The notes: generated by a model from the letters alone, not told the origin. Positions 51,040 through 59,184 are shown, numbered from the stretch's first letter. The stretch: DNA of 64,000 nt from Massilia sp. IC2-477 (GCF_020707265.1 NZ_JAJFEQ010000003.1:434001-498000), one strand, 5' to 3'. Program-made: numbers and translations.

Positions 51040-51909
51040 CTAATCCTGCACGCCGTCGGCGCACCACAGGATCGCCGACGCGTCGTCCGCCCGTTTCAGG
51101 GTTTGCGCCGAAGCGGCCTGCACCGCTTCGAACTGGCGCAGTTGCTCCAGTGCCGCCTGCACGCCGGCTTCCCGGCACAGCGTGAACAGGCTCTCCGGCG
51201 TCTGCAGCCCGTAGGTGTCCACCAGCCGGTAGAAGCCGTCCGTCATGGCGAGCACGCAGGAACCTGGCGGCGCGTCGACGGCGTACGTGCGCGCGCCCAG
51301 GGGGCCGTTCGGACGCAGGCAAAGCGAATTGGTGCCGGCAACCGTGTTCTGGAATTCGCGCCGCGCGCGTAGCATCGGCAGGAGCCGCGCCTGGCGCGCT
51401 GCAGGGTCGCTGAGGCCTTCGGCCTGCAGTTTCGCGATCTCGGCGCGCAGGATCGCTTCCTGGGGATTCACAAAAGGATCCAGGTCGTGAACCACGCCGT
51501 CGGGCGTGCGCATCAGGGCCTTGCAGTCTCCCAGGCAGTACAGTTCGAGCCGGAAGCCATTAGCCACTTGGCGCGCCCGCACCCAGGTCAAGGCCGCGAT
51601 CGGCCAGGCATATACGGGTACGTCCTGGCCGGCGCTGCGCGCGCGGAATTCGTCGAACACGGCGTCGATCGCAGCGTGCACTGCCGTTTGCTGGTCCAGG
51701 TCCGCTTCGATGCGCGCCTTGAGTGCCGTGGCAAAGCGGTTCACGAACCAGACCACGTCGCCGTTGACCGGATCGACGTAATCGCGTTCGGCCATGGAGG
51801 TGCCGCCGTCGATCATCACCAGTTCGGCGCCGTCGTGCCGCGGGAACGATCCGGCCCAGTCTTCGTTGTGCTGCGCCGTGGCGCCCGATGAAACCAGCTG
51901 TGTCTGCAT
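51040..51909 (-). CDS. PP2C-like serine/threonine phosphatase
   Basis: 289 residues with the PP2C order of motifs: GATAQHNEDWAGSF (first metal Asp region, here N-E-D), ELVMIDGGTSM (D-G-G metal ligands), AALTWVRARQ, CVLAMTDGFYRLVD (DG metal site) and the final DDASAILW. A metal-dependent phosphatase of the PPM family, but shorter and diverged. GGAAG seven bases before ATG 51909 favours that start over two upstream ones. No kinase or anti-sigma partner is adjacent. A perfect inverted repeat lies 82 bases upstream. Confidence 0.75.
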   Translation of the reverse strand: MQTQLVSSGATAQHNEDWAGSFPRHDGAELVMIDGGTSMAERDYVDPVNGDVVWFVNRFATALKARIEADLDQQTAVHAAIDAVFDEFRARSAGQDVPVYAWPIAALTWVRARQVANGFRLELYCLGDCKALMRTPDGVVHDLDPFVNPQEAILRAEIAKLQAEGLSDPAARQARLLPMLRARREFQNTVAGTNSLCLRPNGPLGARTYAVDAPPGSCVLAMTDGFYRLVDTYGLQTPESLFTLCREAGVQAALEQLRQFEAVQAASAQTLKRADDASAILWCADGVQD

Positions 51910-51990
51910 TGGCATTCTTCCAAACGATATTGTCGCGACCACTTACCCCGAAACGGCCGAAGTCCCGGCCAAGCCGCCAGTTCAAATTGA

Positions 51991-52019
51991 ACTCGACATT
52001 ATATATGCTAATGTCGAGT
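51991..52019. promoter_or_regulatory. Perfect 11-7-11 inverted repeat
   Basis: ACTCGACATTA and TAATGTCGAGT flank the seven bases TATATGC. It is intergenic, between the divergent PP2C-like and membrane protein genes. It could be an operator. Its geometry also matches core sites of tyrosine recombinases (two arms of about 11 bases and a 6-8 base spacer), two of which are encoded within 4 kb. Confidence 0.65.
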
Positions 52020-52234
52020 GACATTTAGGCAGTATTTTCCTTCCTGCGACGACAGGTGGAATGAATGTGCTACGGGTTCCGGATGACATCAGCAGCTGCC
52101 CGCATCCCATCCAAGTCGGATAAAGCTGACCCAAGCATTCCTATTGCAGGAATAGCAAGCTAGAATCACGCCCGTTCCCATACAGTCGAAGGATGCGAGG
52201 CCGGTCGTCCGCTGCGGATGCGGCCTCATTTACC

Positions 52235-53740
52235 ATGCAGCGCTTTCTCCCTGCCCGGCCCGCGGCCCGCATTGCCCTGTTCATCGCCCTGCTGTCTCTG
52301 GCGACCCTGCTCCTGAGCCGCCCTTCGAAGAACGGCGACTTCCAGGAATACGCCCTGATGACAATCGCCCTTGCCAGCCACGGTACGCCCGACATCCGCC
52401 TGTCCGACATCGACACCGCCGCCCGCCTCTCGCCCGAACCGGGCTTCGCCACGATCCACGATCGACTGCGCGCCGGCATGCAGGCCGGCGCCTCCGATCC
52501 CTTCCCCGGCTTCGTGCGCGGCAAGGACGACGGCTACCATGCCATCCACTTCTTCGCCTATCCGGCGCTGGCGGCGATCCCCTTCAAACTGATCGACGCC
52601 ATGGGCGGCAAACCGTTCAAGGCTTTCCAACTGGTGAACCTGGCGGCGCTCGCGGTGCTGACGATCGCCCTGTATCGCTTCACGGGCTCGCCGCGGCGCG
52701 CGGTCTTCGGCACGGTGCTGTTCCTGCTGTCGGGCGGCGCGCTGTACGCCAACTGGTGCAGCCCCGAATTCTTCAGTGCCTGCGCCCTGCTGTCCGCGCT
52801 GTTGCTGGTCCTGCTCGGGCGCCCCTACGCCGCCGCCTTGCTGGCGGGCGTCGCGGCGATGCAGAATCCGCCGCTGATCCTGTTCTCGGTGTTCGCGCCC
52901 CTGATCCGGATCGCCTACGTGCATGCACACGAAGGCCTGGTCTTCGGCGCCGCATGGCGCAGGGTCGTCACACGCCACACCGTGCTGGCGTCGATGCTGC
53001 AGGCGGCGCTGGCCTGCCTTCCGGTGCTGTTCAGTCTCGCGAAATTCGGCGTCCCGAGCATCATCGCGGTGCTGTCGACCGACTCCACCCTTGTCACGCC
53101 GGGACGCCTGCTGTCCTTCTTCTTCGACCTGAACCAGGGCACGATCGTCGGCCTGCCGGTGGCGATGCTGCTGGTGCTGGCACAGCTCGCCGCCAGGGAG
53201 CGCCTGCGCTGGCTGCCGCACCTGGCGGCTGCGCTCCTGTTCAGCGTCATGATGGCGCTTCCCTCGCTGTCGACCGTCAACTGGAACTCGGGCGCGGACG
53301 GCATGATGCGCTACGCCATGTGGGGTGGCATGCCGCTGCTCTACCTCGCCATGGTTTACCTGCAGCGCCTGCAGCGCTGGCCGCTTGCCCTGGTCGCTGC
53401 GATCCTGCTGGCGCAAGCCGGCGCCATGAAGTTCGCGCGCAGCTACGACTACCTCGAGTTCAGCCCGGCCGCGCGCTTCATGCTCGCGCGCTTCCCCGCC
53501 CTCTACGCGCCGGAGCCGGAAATCTTCATCGAACGCAGCCTGCACCGCGATGGCGCCGTGCACGCGGACGTGGTGGCGGCCTATCCATCGCGGCAGGCGC
53601 CGGTAAAGATCCTGTTCAACGCGGGCAGTGAAGCAGCACAGACGGAGCTGTGCGGCGTCCGTGGCCGGGTCGCGACCGGTGCCGGCACCTGGACCTACGT
53701 CGACGGCCCGCCGCTGTGCACGCAAGGCGCGCACGACTGA
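52235..53740 (+). CDS. Multi-pass membrane protein, glycosyltransferase-C-like
   Basis: 501 residues with about ten membrane helices. The first (RIALFIALLSLATLLLS) is followed by a conserved acidic loop NGDFQEYALMTIALASHGTPDIR and a large periplasmic loop ending DDGYHAIHFFAYPALAAIPF, the layout of GT-C lipid-linked sugar transferases, where loop-1 acidic residues are catalytic. A C-terminal soluble part has two cysteines. Sequence identity to a named family is not recognised. An ATG at 52193 could add 14 residues; neither start has a good ribosome site. Function unknown. Confidence 0.7.
   Translation: MQRFLPARPAARIALFIALLSLATLLLSRPSKNGDFQEYALMTIALASHGTPDIRLSDIDTAARLSPEPGFATIHDRLRAGMQAGASDPFPGFVRGKDDGYHAIHFFAYPALAAIPFKLIDAMGGKPFKAFQLVNLAALAVLTIALYRFTGSPRRAVFGTVLFLLSGGALYANWCSPEFFSACALLSALLLVLLGRPYAAALLAGVAAMQNPPLILFSVFAPLIRIAYVHAHEGLVFGAAWRRVVTRHTVLASMLQAALACLPVLFSLAKFGVPSIIAVLSTDSTLVTPGRLLSFFFDLNQGTIVGLPVAMLLVLAQLAARERLRWLPHLAAALLFSVMMALPSLSTVNWNSGADGMMRYAMWGGMPLLYLAMVYLQRLQRWPLALVAAILLAQAGAMKFARSYDYLEFSPAARFMLARFPALYAPEPEIFIERSLHRDGAVHADVVAAYPSRQAPVKILFNAGSEAAQTELCGVRGRVATGAGTWTYVDGPPLCTQGAHD
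52249..52256 (-). other. KOPS-like octamer, nearest on the right of dif
   Basis: CCCTGCCC on the plus strand, that is GGGCAGGG on the minus strand, pointing back to dif at 50869. Copies of the same polarity lie at 55433 and 59233. Confidence 0.45.
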
Positions 53741-53815
53741 CGTCCAGCCGTTTGCGTCCCTGGGCTTAGGGAGGTAAAAATGCACTATGCGAACTGATCA
53801 CTCGAAAGGAAGAGC

Positions 53816-54094
53816 ATGGGCATCACTGTGAAGAACACGACGCCGGACACGGCCAGGGTCGTCCTGGTGGGCGAAATGATGGACGGGAGCTTCGACGCCA
53901 AGGTGATGGCGGAAACCGACGTGCCGTACACGAAGTACTGGGACAACGAACTCGAGCAGCGCATCGTCTACCTGCACCCGGACCCGGACCAGCTCGAGGC
54001 GATCGTCACCGCCCTCAACGAACGGCGCCTGTCGATCGACGAACTCCAGAACTTCGGCAGCTCGACCGGCGGCACCTCCGAACTGCCGATCTGA
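53816..54094 (+). CDS. Small acidic hypothetical protein
   Basis: 92 residues: MGITVKNTTPDTARVVLVGEMMDGSFDAKVMAETDVPYTKYWDNELEQRIVYLHPDPDQLEAIVTALNERRLSIDELQNFG and a Ser/Gly tail. It predicts a small alpha/beta fold with a charged helix. AAAGGAAGAG before the ATG is a good ribosome site. No family recognised. It lies between the membrane protein and the convergent integrase, with its own promoter likely in the 75-base gap upstream. Confidence 0.65.
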   Translation: MGITVKNTTPDTARVVLVGEMMDGSFDAKVMAETDVPYTKYWDNELEQRIVYLHPDPDQLEAIVTALNERRLSIDELQNFGSSTGGTSELPI

Positions 54095-54106
54095 ACGCCC
54101 GCAGCG

Positions 54107-55279
54107 CTACTCCGGCTGGTCCGGCACCAGGCCGGGGCCCGAACCCAGGATTTCATCGTGGCGTTCGTGGTCCTGCTTGTGCAGGTAGGCCGCGGTCGTG
54201 GCGATGTTGGCGTGGCCGGCGGTGTCCTGCAGCGTCTTGAGCTGCACGCCGCTATTGGCGTGCTTGGTCAGCATGCTGTGGCGCAGCCAGTGCGTCGAGG
54301 CCTGGCGCAGCGCGGCCGCGCTGTCGCCGTCGCCCAGCGCCTCGGCGCGCTCGCTTGCTGCCACAAAGACCGCCTTCAGGGCTTCGGACGCCGCTTCGTC
54401 CGTGATGCACACGGCTTCCTTGCTGCGGCTGGACAGCACCAGCGGGGTGCGGTCGGCGCGGCTGGCCTGGGGCAGCAGCCCGAAGGCCTGGCGGTAGTCG
54501 CGCAAGGCCGCCAGCATCGCGGGCGGCACCGGCAGGCGGCGCGGCTTGGCGCCCTTGCCCATCACGTCCAGCCACCAGCGCCCGTCCCCTTCGCTGTAGA
54601 TCGCGCCCATGCTGGCGCCGACGATCTCGTTCAGGCGCGCGCCGGTCTGGGCAAAGGCGATCAGCAGAAAGCGGTCGCGTTCGCGCTGGCGCAGCGCCGC
54701 CGGGGTGTCGGCCACGCGGTTCGACACCGCCTCGATCGCATGCGCGACGGCCTGCGGGCTCAGGTAGCGCGTGATGCGGCTGGCCTGGCCGGCGCGCACG
54801 TTGCGCACCAGGCGCGCCGGGTTGCGGCGCAGGTAGCCGGTCTGTTCGGCGTAGCCCAGCAGGCCCTTTACCGCGATCATCGCCTGGCGCCGGCTGGCGT
54901 CCGACAAGGGGCCGGAAAACGGCCGGTAGCGCGGATCGTTGCGCGGCCACTTGGTGCTGGAGATCCATTCGGGCGGCGGATTGCGGATGAACTCCTTGTA
55001 GGCGTTCAGGTCCGCCACCGTCAGCTGACCGAAGGTCTTGCGCGCCTCTTCCCGGCACCAGGTGAGGAAGCGGTACAGCTCCTTCTGGGTGTTGGCCACC
55101 GATTTCGGGCTCAGTTCTCCCTGTCCGATATACTCGCGCGCCAGCTCGGCGTCGCTCCTGGCGTCGGTGACCGGCTCGTCCGCCACGCCACGAAAGACGG
55201 CGCCGCGGGCGCTGGCGGCCAGACGCTGGGGTGAATCTTCAGGCAGCGGATCGAGGTCGATCGGGAGGAAGGTGACCAT
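54107..55279 (-). CDS. Tyrosine recombinase/integrase, SOS-box controlled
   Basis: 390 residues. N-terminal SAM-like domain (about 60-160, LAREYIGQGELSPKSVANTQKELYRFLTWC) and a full catalytic set: Arg in QTGARLNEIVG, H330 and R333 in HWLRHSM, H356 in TAGHANI and nucleophile Y365 in TTAAYLH. It has an unusual insert with TKWPRNDPRYRPFSGPLSD before the catalytic domain. A longer frame exists, but its start would fall upstream of the promoter, so ATG 55279 is used. A perfect LexA box overlaps the -10, predicting induction by DNA damage. No attachment repeats seen; dif is 3.2 kb away. Confidence 0.9.
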   Translation of the reverse strand: MVTFLPIDLDPLPEDSPQRLAASARGAVFRGVADEPVTDARSDAELAREYIGQGELSPKSVANTQKELYRFLTWCREEARKTFGQLTVADLNAYKEFIRNPPPEWISSTKWPRNDPRYRPFSGPLSDASRRQAMIAVKGLLGYAEQTGYLRRNPARLVRNVRAGQASRITRYLSPQAVAHAIEAVSNRVADTPAALRQRERDRFLLIAFAQTGARLNEIVGASMGAIYSEGDGRWWLDVMGKGAKPRRLPVPPAMLAALRDYRQAFGLLPQASRADRTPLVLSSRSKEAVCITDEAASEALKAVFVAASERAEALGDGDSAAALRQASTHWLRHSMLTKHANSGVQLKTLQDTAGHANIATTAAYLHKQDHERHDEILGSGPGLVPDQPE

Positions 55280-55291
55280 GTTGCTTTCTAA

Positions 55292-55311
55292 TACTGTGTT
55301 TTTATACAGTA
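55292..55311. promoter_or_regulatory. LexA (SOS) box
   Basis: TACTGTGTTTTTATACAGTA has the full TACTG-N10-CAGTA of the E. coli-type LexA consensus with an AT-rich centre. It lies 12 bases before the integrase ATG and overlaps its -10 box, and is 75 bases before the divergent DUF411 gene. Confidence 0.85.
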
Positions 55312-55336
55312 TAGCAGCTCGGACAAGGGCCACCAA
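55308..55336 (-). promoter_or_regulatory. Promoter of the SOS-controlled integrase
   Basis: On the minus strand, TTGGTG (55336-55331) and TATACT (55313-55308) are 17 bases apart. The predicted start of transcription falls inside the LexA box. Confidence 0.55.
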
Positions 55337-55386
55337 GCCTGTGCTTGCGGCATAATGCGATTTTTCCTGTCGCCTTTGGAGCTCCC

Positions 55387-55830
55387 ATGCTGCTGCGTTT
55401 TCTCACCCAGGCGGGGTTCGCCGCCCTGCTCGCCCTGCCCCTCGCGGCCAGCGCCGCCCAACCGGTCATCGAGGTCTATAAAACCGCCACCTGCGGCTGC
55501 TGCAAGGAGTGGGTCAAGCACCTGGAAGCGAACGGCTTCAAAGTCAAGGCCCAGGACGTCGAGAACACGTCCGACTACCGCGAAAAGTTCGGCATCCCGA
55601 ACGAGTACGGTTCCTGCCACACCGGCCGCGTGAACGGCTATGCGCTCGAGGGCCACGTCCCGGCCAGCGAGATCAAGCGCCTGCTGAGCGAAAAGCCGAA
55701 GGCGCGAGGGCTGGCTGTGCCCGGCATGCCGATGGGGTCTCCCGGCATGGAAGGTCCGCGCAAGGACGCGTACGACGTGCTGCTGGTGAAGGACGGTGGC
55801 AAGACCAGCGTCTACAAGCGCTACCAGTAA
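55387..55830 (+). CDS. DUF411 metal-binding protein (copper resistance type)
   Basis: 147 residues: signal peptide MLLRFLTQAGFAALLALPLAASA, then the DUF411 core IEVYKTATCGCCKEWVKHLEANGF with a CxCC metal site, GSCHTGRVNGYALEGHVPASEIKRLL and a Met-rich loop GMPMGSPGME. Family members are periplasmic and associated with copper or other soft-metal handling. GGAG five bases before the ATG fixes the start. Divergent from the SOS-controlled integrase, so LexA could affect it too, although the box is placed for the integrase. Confidence 0.88.
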   Translation: MLLRFLTQAGFAALLALPLAASAAQPVIEVYKTATCGCCKEWVKHLEANGFKVKAQDVENTSDYREKFGIPNEYGSCHTGRVNGYALEGHVPASEIKRLLSEKPKARGLAVPGMPMGSPGMEGPRKDAYDVLLVKDGGKTSVYKRYQ

Positions 55831-55891
55831 GCTCGCGCCCGTCCACGGGGATCGTCGGCATAATGGGCTCTCCGTAGCGATGGAGCCCGAC

Positions 55892-56242
55892 ATGAACAAT
55901 CCAGGACAACAGAACGATCCCTCGACGACGCTCGGCGTCGGCGGCGCCACCAGCGGCCAGCAGGGCGCGACGCCCACCCACGAAACGCAGCAGGAAACCG
56001 GTGGCAGCGGCGGCGATGGCCTCACCCGCAACCAGTCCGGCGAAACGGCCAATGCGCCGGGCGGCGCGGAAGGAACAGAAGGCGGCGGCCGTCAGGTGGA
56101 GGCGGAAGGCAGCGCGATGACGAAGGTCGGGCGCGGTCCGCAGGACACCCGTCCCAACCAGGCCAGCCCGACTGGCACAGGCCTGGGCACACCGGAGACC
56201 GGCGGCAACCAGGACGAGAGCGACCTGCCCCCAGGCCGCTAG
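55892..56242 (+). CDS. Small intrinsically disordered hypothetical protein
   Basis: 116 residues composed almost only of Gly, Thr, Gln, Glu, Asn, Pro and Ser, with no hydrophobic core: MNNPGQQNDPSTTLGVGGAT and so on to DESDLPPGR. It should be disordered, perhaps a desiccation- or stress-protectant. GGAG six bases before ATG 55892 favours this start over the ATG at 55880. Its last four bases overlap the convergent pnuC gene. It is plausible as a real gene but without family support. Confidence 0.55.
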   Translation: MNNPGQQNDPSTTLGVGGATSGQQGATPTHETQQETGGSGGDGLTRNQSGETANAPGGAEGTEGGGRQVEAEGSAMTKVGRGPQDTRPNQASPTGTGLGTPETGGNQDESDLPPGR

Positions 56243-56832
56243 AGCGTGTGCGCCACTGGCGCCAGGGCTGCGCCCGACTCGCGCGCGGCCAGCTTGCGCC
56301 ACCAGATCCACGACACGACCGCATTCACCCAGAATGCCGCGTACAGCACCGCCGTCAGGTATAGCCCGCAGCTGGCGTAGAGCGGCACGGCGATGCTGTT
56401 CACCAGCAGCCAGACCGGCCAGTTCTCGATCCGGCGCCCCATCATCAGGAGCTGGGCGATCACGCTGAACACCAGCACCGCCGAATCGACGAAGGGTGCA
56501 TAGGCATTGGTGTAGTAATGGAGGATCGCACCATAGGCGGCGGTGGCGGCGACGCCTGCGGGCACCATCCAGGCCAGCGTACGCCAGCCCGCATGGGTCA
56601 CGGGTAGCGGCGCGCCCTGCCTGCCGCGCAGCCAGCGCCACCAGCCGAGCAGGCTGGTGCCCACGAAGAAGACCTGCAGGACCACGTCTGCATACAGGCG
56701 GGTCTGCGCGAACAGGATGCCGAACAGGGAGCAGCCGATGACCCCGGTCCACCAGGTGTGGACGCTGTTGCGCCCGGCGAGGAAAATCGCCACGGCGGTA
56801 AAGGCGTTGGCCGCGATCTCGAGTGGGGTCAT
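56239..56832 (-). CDS. pnuC: Nicotinamide riboside transporter PnuC
   Basis: 197 residues with seven predicted membrane helices and family marks NSVHTWWTGVIGCSLFGILFAQTRLYADVVLQVFFVGTSLLGWW and IENWPVWLLVNSIAVPLYASCGLY (the W-x-x-W/N substrate site). PnuC proteins take up nicotinamide riboside, or occasionally other vitamins, by facilitated diffusion, with trapping by phosphorylation. A perfect hairpin overlapping the ribosome site precedes the ATG, implying translational control. Close by on the chromosome are nadB, nadA, nadC and a sirtuin. Confidence 0.9.
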   Translation of the reverse strand: MTPLEIAANAFTAVAIFLAGRNSVHTWWTGVIGCSLFGILFAQTRLYADVVLQVFFVGTSLLGWWRWLRGRQGAPLPVTHAGWRTLAWMVPAGVAATAAYGAILHYYTNAYAPFVDSAVLVFSVIAQLLMMGRRIENWPVWLLVNSIAVPLYASCGLYLTAVLYAAFWVNAVVSWIWWRKLAARESGAALAPVAHTL

Positions 56833-56859
56833 GCTGGCTTCCCTGGGCAGAAGCCAGCA
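56832..56859 (-). promoter_or_regulatory. Hairpin sequestering the pnuC ribosome-binding site
   Basis: On the minus strand TGCTGGCTTC pairs with GAAGCCAGCA (ten base pairs) across the loop TGCCCAGG. The Shine-Dalgarno AGGGAAG runs from the loop into the 3' arm and the last pair uses the A of the ATG, so folding should block initiation. Confidence 0.6.
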
Positions 56860-56895
56860 CTCTAAGCGAGCCGGACCGCGCCGGCAAGCTTCTGC

Positions 56896-57396
56896 TTACA
56901 TCCGGATGGTACCGTGCTCGGCGTCGACGTCGGGCGTGGAGCCGGTGACGGCCGCCTTGGCCATGGCGAACATGCGCACCATCTTGCTGTCGTTCGAATC
57001 CCAGTACTCGGCCGCATGCGGCATCACCCGCACCAGCACCACGTGCTCGTCCTCGGGGCCGGACGGGAACCAGGCCTGGACCATCGGGTTCCACAGGGCC
57101 TGGATCTGGTTGCGGTCGACCACGCGTTCAGCCGTGCCGCTGACCGACACATAGGTGCTGTTGTCGTTGTCGGCGAAGCTGACGTTGACTTCGGGTTCGT
57201 GGGCGATGTTGTCCCACAGTTCGGTGGTGCTGCGGGTGTAGAACCACAGGCCGCCTTCGGCATCGACCTGCTGCTTGGTCATCGGCTGGCTGATCAGGTG
57301 GCCGTTCGCGTCGCGCGTCGTGAACATGGCGAAGCGCATCGAACCGATTTTCTCCGATAGGGCGGCCGCGTGCGCCTGGGCGTTATGAGCTGGCAT
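56896..57396 (-). CDS. Pyridoxamine 5'-phosphate oxidase-like flavoprotein (general stress protein 26 type)
   Basis: 166 residues of the split-barrel fold: GSMRFAMFTTRDANGHLISQPMTKQQVDAEGGLWFYTRST, VNVSFADNDNSTYVSVSGTAERVVDR, LWNPMVQAWFPSGPEDEHVVLVRV and EYWDS. This matches the YzzA/GSP26 branch that binds FMN or F420-like cofactors and is linked to stress rather than true PdxH. Monocistronic, upstream of pnuC on the same strand but separated from it by a 63-base gap. Confidence 0.87.
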   Translation of the reverse strand: MPAHNAQAHAAALSEKIGSMRFAMFTTRDANGHLISQPMTKQQVDAEGGLWFYTRSTTELWDNIAHEPEVNVSFADNDNSTYVSVSGTAERVVDRNQIQALWNPMVQAWFPSGPEDEHVVLVRVMPHAAEYWDSNDSKMVRMFAMAKAAVTGSTPDVDAEHGTIRM

Positions 57397-57555
57397 GGCA
57401 TTCCTCGCTGTTTGATTGAACGCCGATCCTAGCGCGCGTGCTGTCGCCCATCCGTGCGCCTGCGTACACTGACCCGGCCTTGTCCTCGCGCCCGGCCCTC
57501 ACGCGGTCTGGCCAAATCGTCTATAGTGATGCCTCTGTACAAAACTGAACATGCC

Positions 57556-59184
57556 ATGAAATTTGACGTCGCTATTGTCGGCAGCGGTCTGGCCGGCCTG
57601 TCGGTGGCCCTCCACCTGGCGCAGACGCGCAAGGTTGCGATCATTTCCAAACGCGCCCTGCTGGACGGCGCCAGCAACTGGGCCCAGGGCGGCATCGCCG
57701 CCGTGCTCGATTCCAGCGACAGTCACGACCAGCACATCGCCGACACCCTGGTGGCCGGCGCCGGCCTGTGCGAAGAAGCCGCCACGCGCTACATCGTCGA
57801 GAATGGCCGAGCCGCGATCGAATGGCTGATCGAACAGGGCGTGCCCTTCACCCGCGACGCCTCGGCGGAACTGGGCTTCCACCTGACCCGCGAGGGCGGC
57901 CACAGCCAGCGCCGCATCATCCACGCGGCCGACGCCACCGGTCACGCGGTGCAGGTGACGCTGGAACAGAAGGTGCGCGCGCACCCGAACATCTCCCTGT
58001 TCGAACACCACTGCGCGATCGACGTCATCACCTCCGACAAGCTGACCGGCAAAGGGGTCCATGGTGGCGCGCCGCACCTGGTGGGCCAGCCGCGCTGCTA
58101 CGGCCTGTACGTGCAGGACGAAGAGAGCGGCAAGGTACTGACCTTCGAAGCCGAGCACACGGTGCTGGCAACCGGCGGCGCCGGCAAGGTCTACCTGTAC
58201 ACCACCAACCCGGATACCGCCACTGGCGACGGCATCGCGATGGCCTGGCGCGCAGGGTGCCGGGTGTCGAACATGGAGTTTATTCAGTTCCACCCGACCT
58301 GCCTGTACCACCCCTACGCGAAATCCTTCCTGATCACGGAAGCGATCCGCGGCGAAGGCGGCCTGTTGAAGCTCCCCCCGGAAGCCGGTCCCGCAGCCGG
58401 CACCCGCTTCATGCCGGCCCACGACGAGCGCGGCGAGCTGGCTCCGCGTGACGTGGTGGCGCGCGCGATCGACTTCGAGATGAAAAAGCGCGGCCTGGAC
58501 TACGTCCACCTGGACATCAGCCACCAGAGCCCGGAATTCCTCAAGGAGCACTTCCCGACCATTTATGCGCGCTGCCTGGAGCTGGGCATCGACATCACGC
58601 AGGAGCCGATCCCCGTGGTGCCGGCAGTGCACTTCACCTGCGGCGGCATCGTGACGGATCTCGCCGGCCGCACCGACATCCCGGGCCTGTACGCCGTGGG
58701 CGAGACCGCCTGCACCGGCCTGCACGGCGCCAACCGTCTGGCCAGCAATTCGCTGCTGGAATGCGTGGTGATCGGACGCGCCTGCGCGCACCAGATCGCG
58801 GCCGCACCGAAGATCGACAATCCGCTGCTGCCGCCCTGGGACGAGTCGCGCGTGACGAATGCCGACGAAGAAGTCGTCATCGCCCACAACTGGGACGAGC
58901 TGCGCCGCTTCATGTGGAACTACGTCGGCATCGTGCGCACCACCAAGCGCCTGGAGCGGGCGCAGCACCGCATCGCGCTGCTGAAAGAAGAGATCGACGA
59001 GTACTACCGCAACTTCCGCATCACCCACGACTTGCTGGAACTGCGCAACCTGGTCGAGGTGGCCTCCTTGATCGTCAACAGCGCACTCTCGCGCCACGAA
59101 AGCCGCGGCCTGCATTATTCTCGGGACTTCCCGGACACCCTGCCGAAGGCGCTGCCGAGCGTGCTGACGCCGGAACGCCGCTGA
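57556..59184 (+). CDS. nadB: L-aspartate oxidase
   Basis: 542 residues: FAD site MKFDVAIVGSGLAGLSVALHLA, SNWAQGGIAAVL, substrate loop EGGHSQRRIIHAADATGHAV, catalytic region HPTCLYHPYAKSFLITEAIRGEGG and DVVARAIDFEM, and C-terminal GETACTGLHGANRLASNSLLECVV. It oxidises aspartate to iminoaspartate, the first step of NAD synthesis, and feeds quinolinate synthase (nadA, at the window end). The MKFDVAI start is standard; an ATG at 57529 would add nine residues. Monocistronic or leading into the DMT transporter 40 bases later. Confidence 0.95.
   Translation: MKFDVAIVGSGLAGLSVALHLAQTRKVAIISKRALLDGASNWAQGGIAAVLDSSDSHDQHIADTLVAGAGLCEEAATRYIVENGRAAIEWLIEQGVPFTRDASAELGFHLTREGGHSQRRIIHAADATGHAVQVTLEQKVRAHPNISLFEHHCAIDVITSDKLTGKGVHGGAPHLVGQPRCYGLYVQDEESGKVLTFEAEHTVLATGGAGKVYLYTTNPDTATGDGIAMAWRAGCRVSNMEFIQFHPTCLYHPYAKSFLITEAIRGEGGLLKLPPEAGPAAGTRFMPAHDERGELAPRDVVARAIDFEMKKRGLDYVHLDISHQSPEFLKEHFPTIYARCLELGIDITQEPIPVVPAVHFTCGGIVTDLAGRTDIPGLYAVGETACTGLHGANRLASNSLLECVVIGRACAHQIAAAPKIDNPLLPPWDESRVTNADEEVVIAHNWDELRRFMWNYVGIVRTTKRLERAQHRIALLKEEIDEYYRNFRITHDLLELRNLVEVASLIVNSALSRHESRGLHYSRDFPDTLPKALPSVLTPERR

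Noticed and set aside
56832-56859. pnuC leader as a known NAD+-II or TPP riboswitch
   Set aside because: I see only a simple hairpin; the conserved cores and multi-helix layouts of those riboswitches are not present in the short leader.
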